Below, piece after piece: positions 61,740 to 64,000 of a stretch of DNA of 64,000 nucleotides (its first letter is position 1; every line of letters begins with the position of its first letter). This stretch comes from Dyadobacter koreensis (GTDB lineage: Bacteria; Bacteroidota; Bacteroidia; Cytophagales; Spirosomataceae). The translations under genes and the position numbers were made by a program. Location of the stretch: contig NZ_FNXY01000001.1 of assembly GCF_900108855.1 (NCBI RefSeq), positions 186,001-250,000 on the forward strand, given 5' to 3'. The notes beneath the pieces were generated by a model. It made no database searches. It was not told the origin of the DNA and worked only from the letters and a program-made list of their open reading frames with translations.

Positions 61740-61935
61740 GTGAAATTAAATGCAGTTTCTACCTGATTCATGTTTCGGATTGGGTCATTTTGGACGGCGA
61801 CATCAAAACCGATCCATCTCAACGAATCTCAAAGGAGGATTTGTCCGCCGGTATATATATCTTCCCGATTTAGGCTTTGAAAATAAAATCATAGCCAGGC
61901 GGTTTCAAAATAAAATAGATGCACAATTCTGCTGA
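61740..61935 (+). pseudogene. Remnant of a type IX secretion C-terminal sorting domain
   Basis: One frame reads WVILDGDIKTDPSQRISKED and LSAGIYIF, then a frameshift near 61863, then FENKIIARRFQNKI. This matches the end of T9SS type A sorting domains (G-x-V-x-x-G ... I-x-x-x-L-x-x-G-x-Y-x-F ... K-x-I-x-K-x-x-x-K). No intact upstream gene is present, and about 240 bases before it (from 61511) look like decayed sequence. The stretch 61936-62151 after it holds no gene. Confidence 0.45.
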
Positions 61936-62151
61936 CAGCAGGCCAGGAATCTATCAAGTTCAGGGTTTTAAGATGTTACAAAACCCGGTCACATAAAACC
62001 CCATCTGAGACTAAGGCAGAACTACCGTACCGGATATTTTTGCTTATGAACCAATACAAGCAGTATAATCCCGAAAATTAACGCTTAACTTAAATACCAT
62101 TCCATCACAAGGATGTAATAAATTCATTTCATTTAAATTAATCAAACAGTT

Positions 62152-62445
62152 ATGGTAAAATTGGCAATTCTGGCAAGGCTCGAAGCTAAGCCAGGTAAAG
62201 AGCAAGACGTCGCGGACTTTCTCAAAGGTGCCTTACCTTTGGCGATGGAGGAAGCAGGTACCATCAACTGGTTTGCCCTGCAAATAGGCCCTTCCACATT
62301 CGGAATTTTCGATACGTTCGAAACTCAGGAAGGCAGAGCGGCACATTTAGGAGGCGAGATTGCCAAAGCATTGATGGCAAATGCGCCGGACCTGCTTGCA
62401 GCTGATCCGGTCCTTGAAATGGTCGAATTACTGGCAGTCAAGTAA
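62152..62445 (+). CDS. Antibiotic-biosynthesis-monooxygenase (ABM) domain protein, 97 aa
   Basis: The protein is a single ferredoxin-like ABM domain: LAILARLEAKPGKEQDVADF, then GTINWFALQIGPSTFGIFDT, and FETQEGRAAHLGGEIAKALM. Members are small dimers including quinol monooxygenases and heme-degrading enzymes, but most are uncharacterised. No heme-ligand pattern is obvious. It is followed on the same strand after 99 bases by a secreted VOC protein. Confidence 0.88.
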   Translation: MVKLAILARLEAKPGKEQDVADFLKGALPLAMEEAGTINWFALQIGPSTFGIFDTFETQEGRAAHLGGEIAKALMANAPDLLAADPVLEMVELLAVK

Positions 62446-62544
62446 AACATTGAGTACTACCCTTCATAATAATTGTGTTTAGGCTCTTCATAGAAGATCT
62501 AGATGCGGCAGTGATCCTATTTTTAAAATAAATAATTTATAAGC

Positions 62545-63057
62545 ATGTCCACTCTCAAGAATCTGTTAATCCTTGCTACATTCCTCTTTGGCGGTTTCGT
62601 TCACGCACAATCCAATTTCACAAGTAAATCCATCGGAGTCGGCGTCGTGGTAGCAGACATGCAACGCTCGTTGGATTTCTATATAAAAGGGATCGGCATG
62701 GTCAAAACCGGTAATTTCACAATAAATGCAGAATTTGGTAAGCGAGGCGGTTTAACAGGTGGTGAAGCTGTCGATGTAAACATTCTTAAACTCGAGAACA
62801 GCCCCGAAAGCACCGATTGGAAACTGATGAGTTTTGGCAAAAAGGCAGGTCATTCAAAGCCAAAATTTATTCAGGACGATACTGGCATGCAGTATATCAC
62901 CATTCAGGTCAAATCCTTACAGCCCGTCATCGACAGGCTAAAGGAGCAAAACGTGACTTTCCTGGGCAACACACCAACGCCTCTGACAAAAGATTCACAC
63001 TTCGTACTGGTCCAGGATCCGGATGGAACTTTTGTGGAACTGATCGGGCCAATGTAA
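62545..63057 (+). CDS. Secreted VOC-superfamily protein
   Basis: A signal peptide (MSTLKNLLILATFLFGGFVHAQ) is followed by a glyoxalase fold: IGVGVVVADMQRSLDFYIKG and, in the second half, YITIQVKSLQPVIDRLKEQN, ending in DPDGTFVELIGPM. The final Glu is in the normal metal-binding position. Exported VOC proteins are less common than cytosolic ones. The substrate is unknown. It may be co-transcribed with the upstream ABM gene. Confidence 0.85.
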   Translation: MSTLKNLLILATFLFGGFVHAQSNFTSKSIGVGVVVADMQRSLDFYIKGIGMVKTGNFTINAEFGKRGGLTGGEAVDVNILKLENSPESTDWKLMSFGKKAGHSKPKFIQDDTGMQYITIQVKSLQPVIDRLKEQNVTFLGNTPTPLTKDSHFVLVQDPDGTFVELIGPM

Positions 63058-63109
63058 TAGAGAAGTTTTTTCGCCCTTAAACTACGCAAGGATTAAGCCT
63101 GAAACCGTC

Positions 63110-63304
63110 ATGTTCGAATATGAAGAGCATGGCGAAAACAGGTGCAATATGGAGGAACACAAATATGATTTCATTAATGTGTTTTTCCAACAGGCTTCAA
63201 GACTGGCCAAAATTGGAAGTTGGGAAATTGATGCAGTAAATGACAAACTTTATTGCACGTTATACAAAATGACGCTTTCCGCTCCGGCAGCAACCTCTAT
63301 ATAG
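63110..63304 (+). pseudogene. Fragment of a PAS-domain sensor gene
   Basis: The 64-codon frame contains FFQQASRLAKIGSWEIDAVN and DKLYCT, the start of a PAS domain as found in Bacteroidota hybrid kinases ('LA-x-IG-x-WE-x-D ... L-x-W-S'). It then ends without the rest of the PAS fold or any kinase domain. The next 200 bases (63305-63512) hold short non-matching frames. It looks like the 5' remnant of a sensor gene. Confidence 0.5.
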
Positions 63305-63512
63305 AATAGGTGCGAAAGAGTAGACCAATACATCAAGCCAAGGGTATTCCGAACGTGTCAATTGTTTTTAACAAACTAACAATCAAGCTGAGAGCCGCAA
63401 CTCAAAAACTGGACGATCCCAAAAGCAGCAACGGAGGTACTGCATAAGTTTTACCTCACCTATCGCGATGAGTTGTTACAGTTGTCACTAACAAATTTAT
63501 AGCCTGCTTTTC

Positions 63513-64000
63513 TTAATTAAAGCTTGTTCTGAATTCCAGGGGGGAATAATTTGTTTTTGATTTGAATAGCTTACTAAAAGACTGCGGATGCTCAAAACCG
63601 AGCTGGTAGGCGATTTCCCCGATCGTTAGATCGCTGAATGTCAACACTTCCTTTGCCTTTTCGATAAGCTTATTGTGAATGTGCTGCTGCGTATTCTGGC
63701 CGGTCAGTGCGCGGAGCATGTCGCCCAGGTAGCGGGGCGAAACGTGTAGTTCGCCCGAAAGGTACTGGACGCTCGGAAGCCCGTTCTGCAGGGCGGTTTC
63801 GTCGTCGAAATAATTGTTCAGCAATTGGTCCAGCTTTTCCAGCAGTGCATTATTGATCGGGTTGCGGGTGATAAACTGGCGTTTGTAAAACCGCTGACTG
63901 TAATTCAGCATCAGCTCCAATTGCGAAATCAGCACGTCCTGGCTCAGCTCGTCGATCGCTGTTTCGAGCTCGTCGCCAATGTTTCTGGCAATGCCCTCGA
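63513..64000 (-). CDS. AraC-family regulator, C-terminal part (continues beyond window)
   Basis: The minus-strand frame is open to the last base of the window; the GTG near 63935 is internal. The visible 160 residues include a helical linker (ELSQDVLISQLELMLNYSQR) and the AraC domain: VQYLSGELHVSPRYLGDMLR, NTQQHIHNKLIEKAKEVLTF, then TIGEIAYQLGFEHPQSFSKL and FKSKTNYSPLEFR. Base composition of this segment is clearly more G+C-rich than the preceding 9 kb, suggesting a return to the normal chromosome backbone. Confidence 0.88.
   Translation of the reverse strand, partial: EGIARNIGDELETAIDELSQDVLISQLELMLNYSQRFYKRQFITRNPINNALLEKLDQLLNNYFDDETALQNGLPSVQYLSGELHVSPRYLGDMLRALTGQNTQQHIHNKLIEKAKEVLTFSDLTIGEIAYQLGFEHPQSFSKLFKSKTNYSPLEFRTSFN

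Noticed and set aside
1-64000. CRISPR arrays, tRNA, rRNA, riboswitches and complete insertion sequences
   Set aside because: No regularly spaced repeats, cloverleaf-type sequences, rRNA segments or transposase genes were recognised on reading both strands.

Overview
The window reads as chromosome of a Bacteroidota bacterium, most likely Cytophagales close to Dyadobacter/Spirosomataceae (genus is inference). The evidence is: three TonB-dependent receptors with N-terminal carboxypeptidase-regulatory-like domains; LytS/LytTR two-component pairs; a Bacteroidota-type histone H1-like protein; a large ThuA/sugar dehydrogenase/cytochrome c fusion; promoters with the TTTG...TAnnTTTG pattern; and few Shine-Dalgarno sequences. 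I see no rRNA, tRNA, CRISPR array, intact transposase or prophage.

Layout. 0-1.5 kb: 3' end of an unidentified gene and small genes including a GreA/GreB-C-terminal-domain protein. 1.5-8 kb: DUF4153 membrane protein with a palindromic operator, proline-iminopeptidase-like hydrolase, ABC exporter, AraC regulator overlapping a stand-alone receiver. 8-19.8 kb: sugar/polysaccharide block: TonB receptor, GH28 pectinase, secreted TIM-barrel isomerase, ThuA-dehydrogenase-cytochrome c fusion, and a divergent Nudix-type sugar regulator with a 23-bp palindrome between them. 20-25.7 kb: hydrolase, CPA1 cation/proton antiporter, membrane-anchored patatin lipase. 26.5-31.9 kb: the most unusual locus, two large paralogous proteins of unknown family plus a DyP-type peroxidase with an extra N-terminal domain, with a strong hairpin between the first two genes. 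32-37 kb: glyoxalase-fold protein, chloroperoxidase-like hydrolase, outer-membrane receptor, small secreted protein. 37.5-42.9 kb: a six-gene leftward operon (squalene/phytoene synthase, GTP cyclohydrolase I, atypical SDR, FAD amine oxidase-like desaturase, MpaB-like oxygenase, MarR regulator). 43.2-51.5 kb: two paralogous sensor/LytTR pairs facing outwards around a fasciclin lipoprotein and a TonB receptor. 51.6-54.5 kb: Crp/Fnr regulator followed by a TTGAC-N4-GTCAA palindrome and a YCII/DoxX/VOC cluster, then Hsp20. 54.5-63.5 kb: AT-rich, gene-poor stretch with lipoproteins, an AraC-SDR pair, a 78-bp dispersed repeat and several decayed genes, notably a uvrA pseudogene with a large internal deletion. 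The last 0.5 kb is the 3' part of an AraC regulator.

Functionally, much of the window concerns envelope and carbohydrate metabolism (receptors, GH28, sugar oxidation), signalling through short local regulators placed next to their likely targets, and oxidative or terpenoid/pterin chemistry. Assignments are by reading motifs; no database search was possible.
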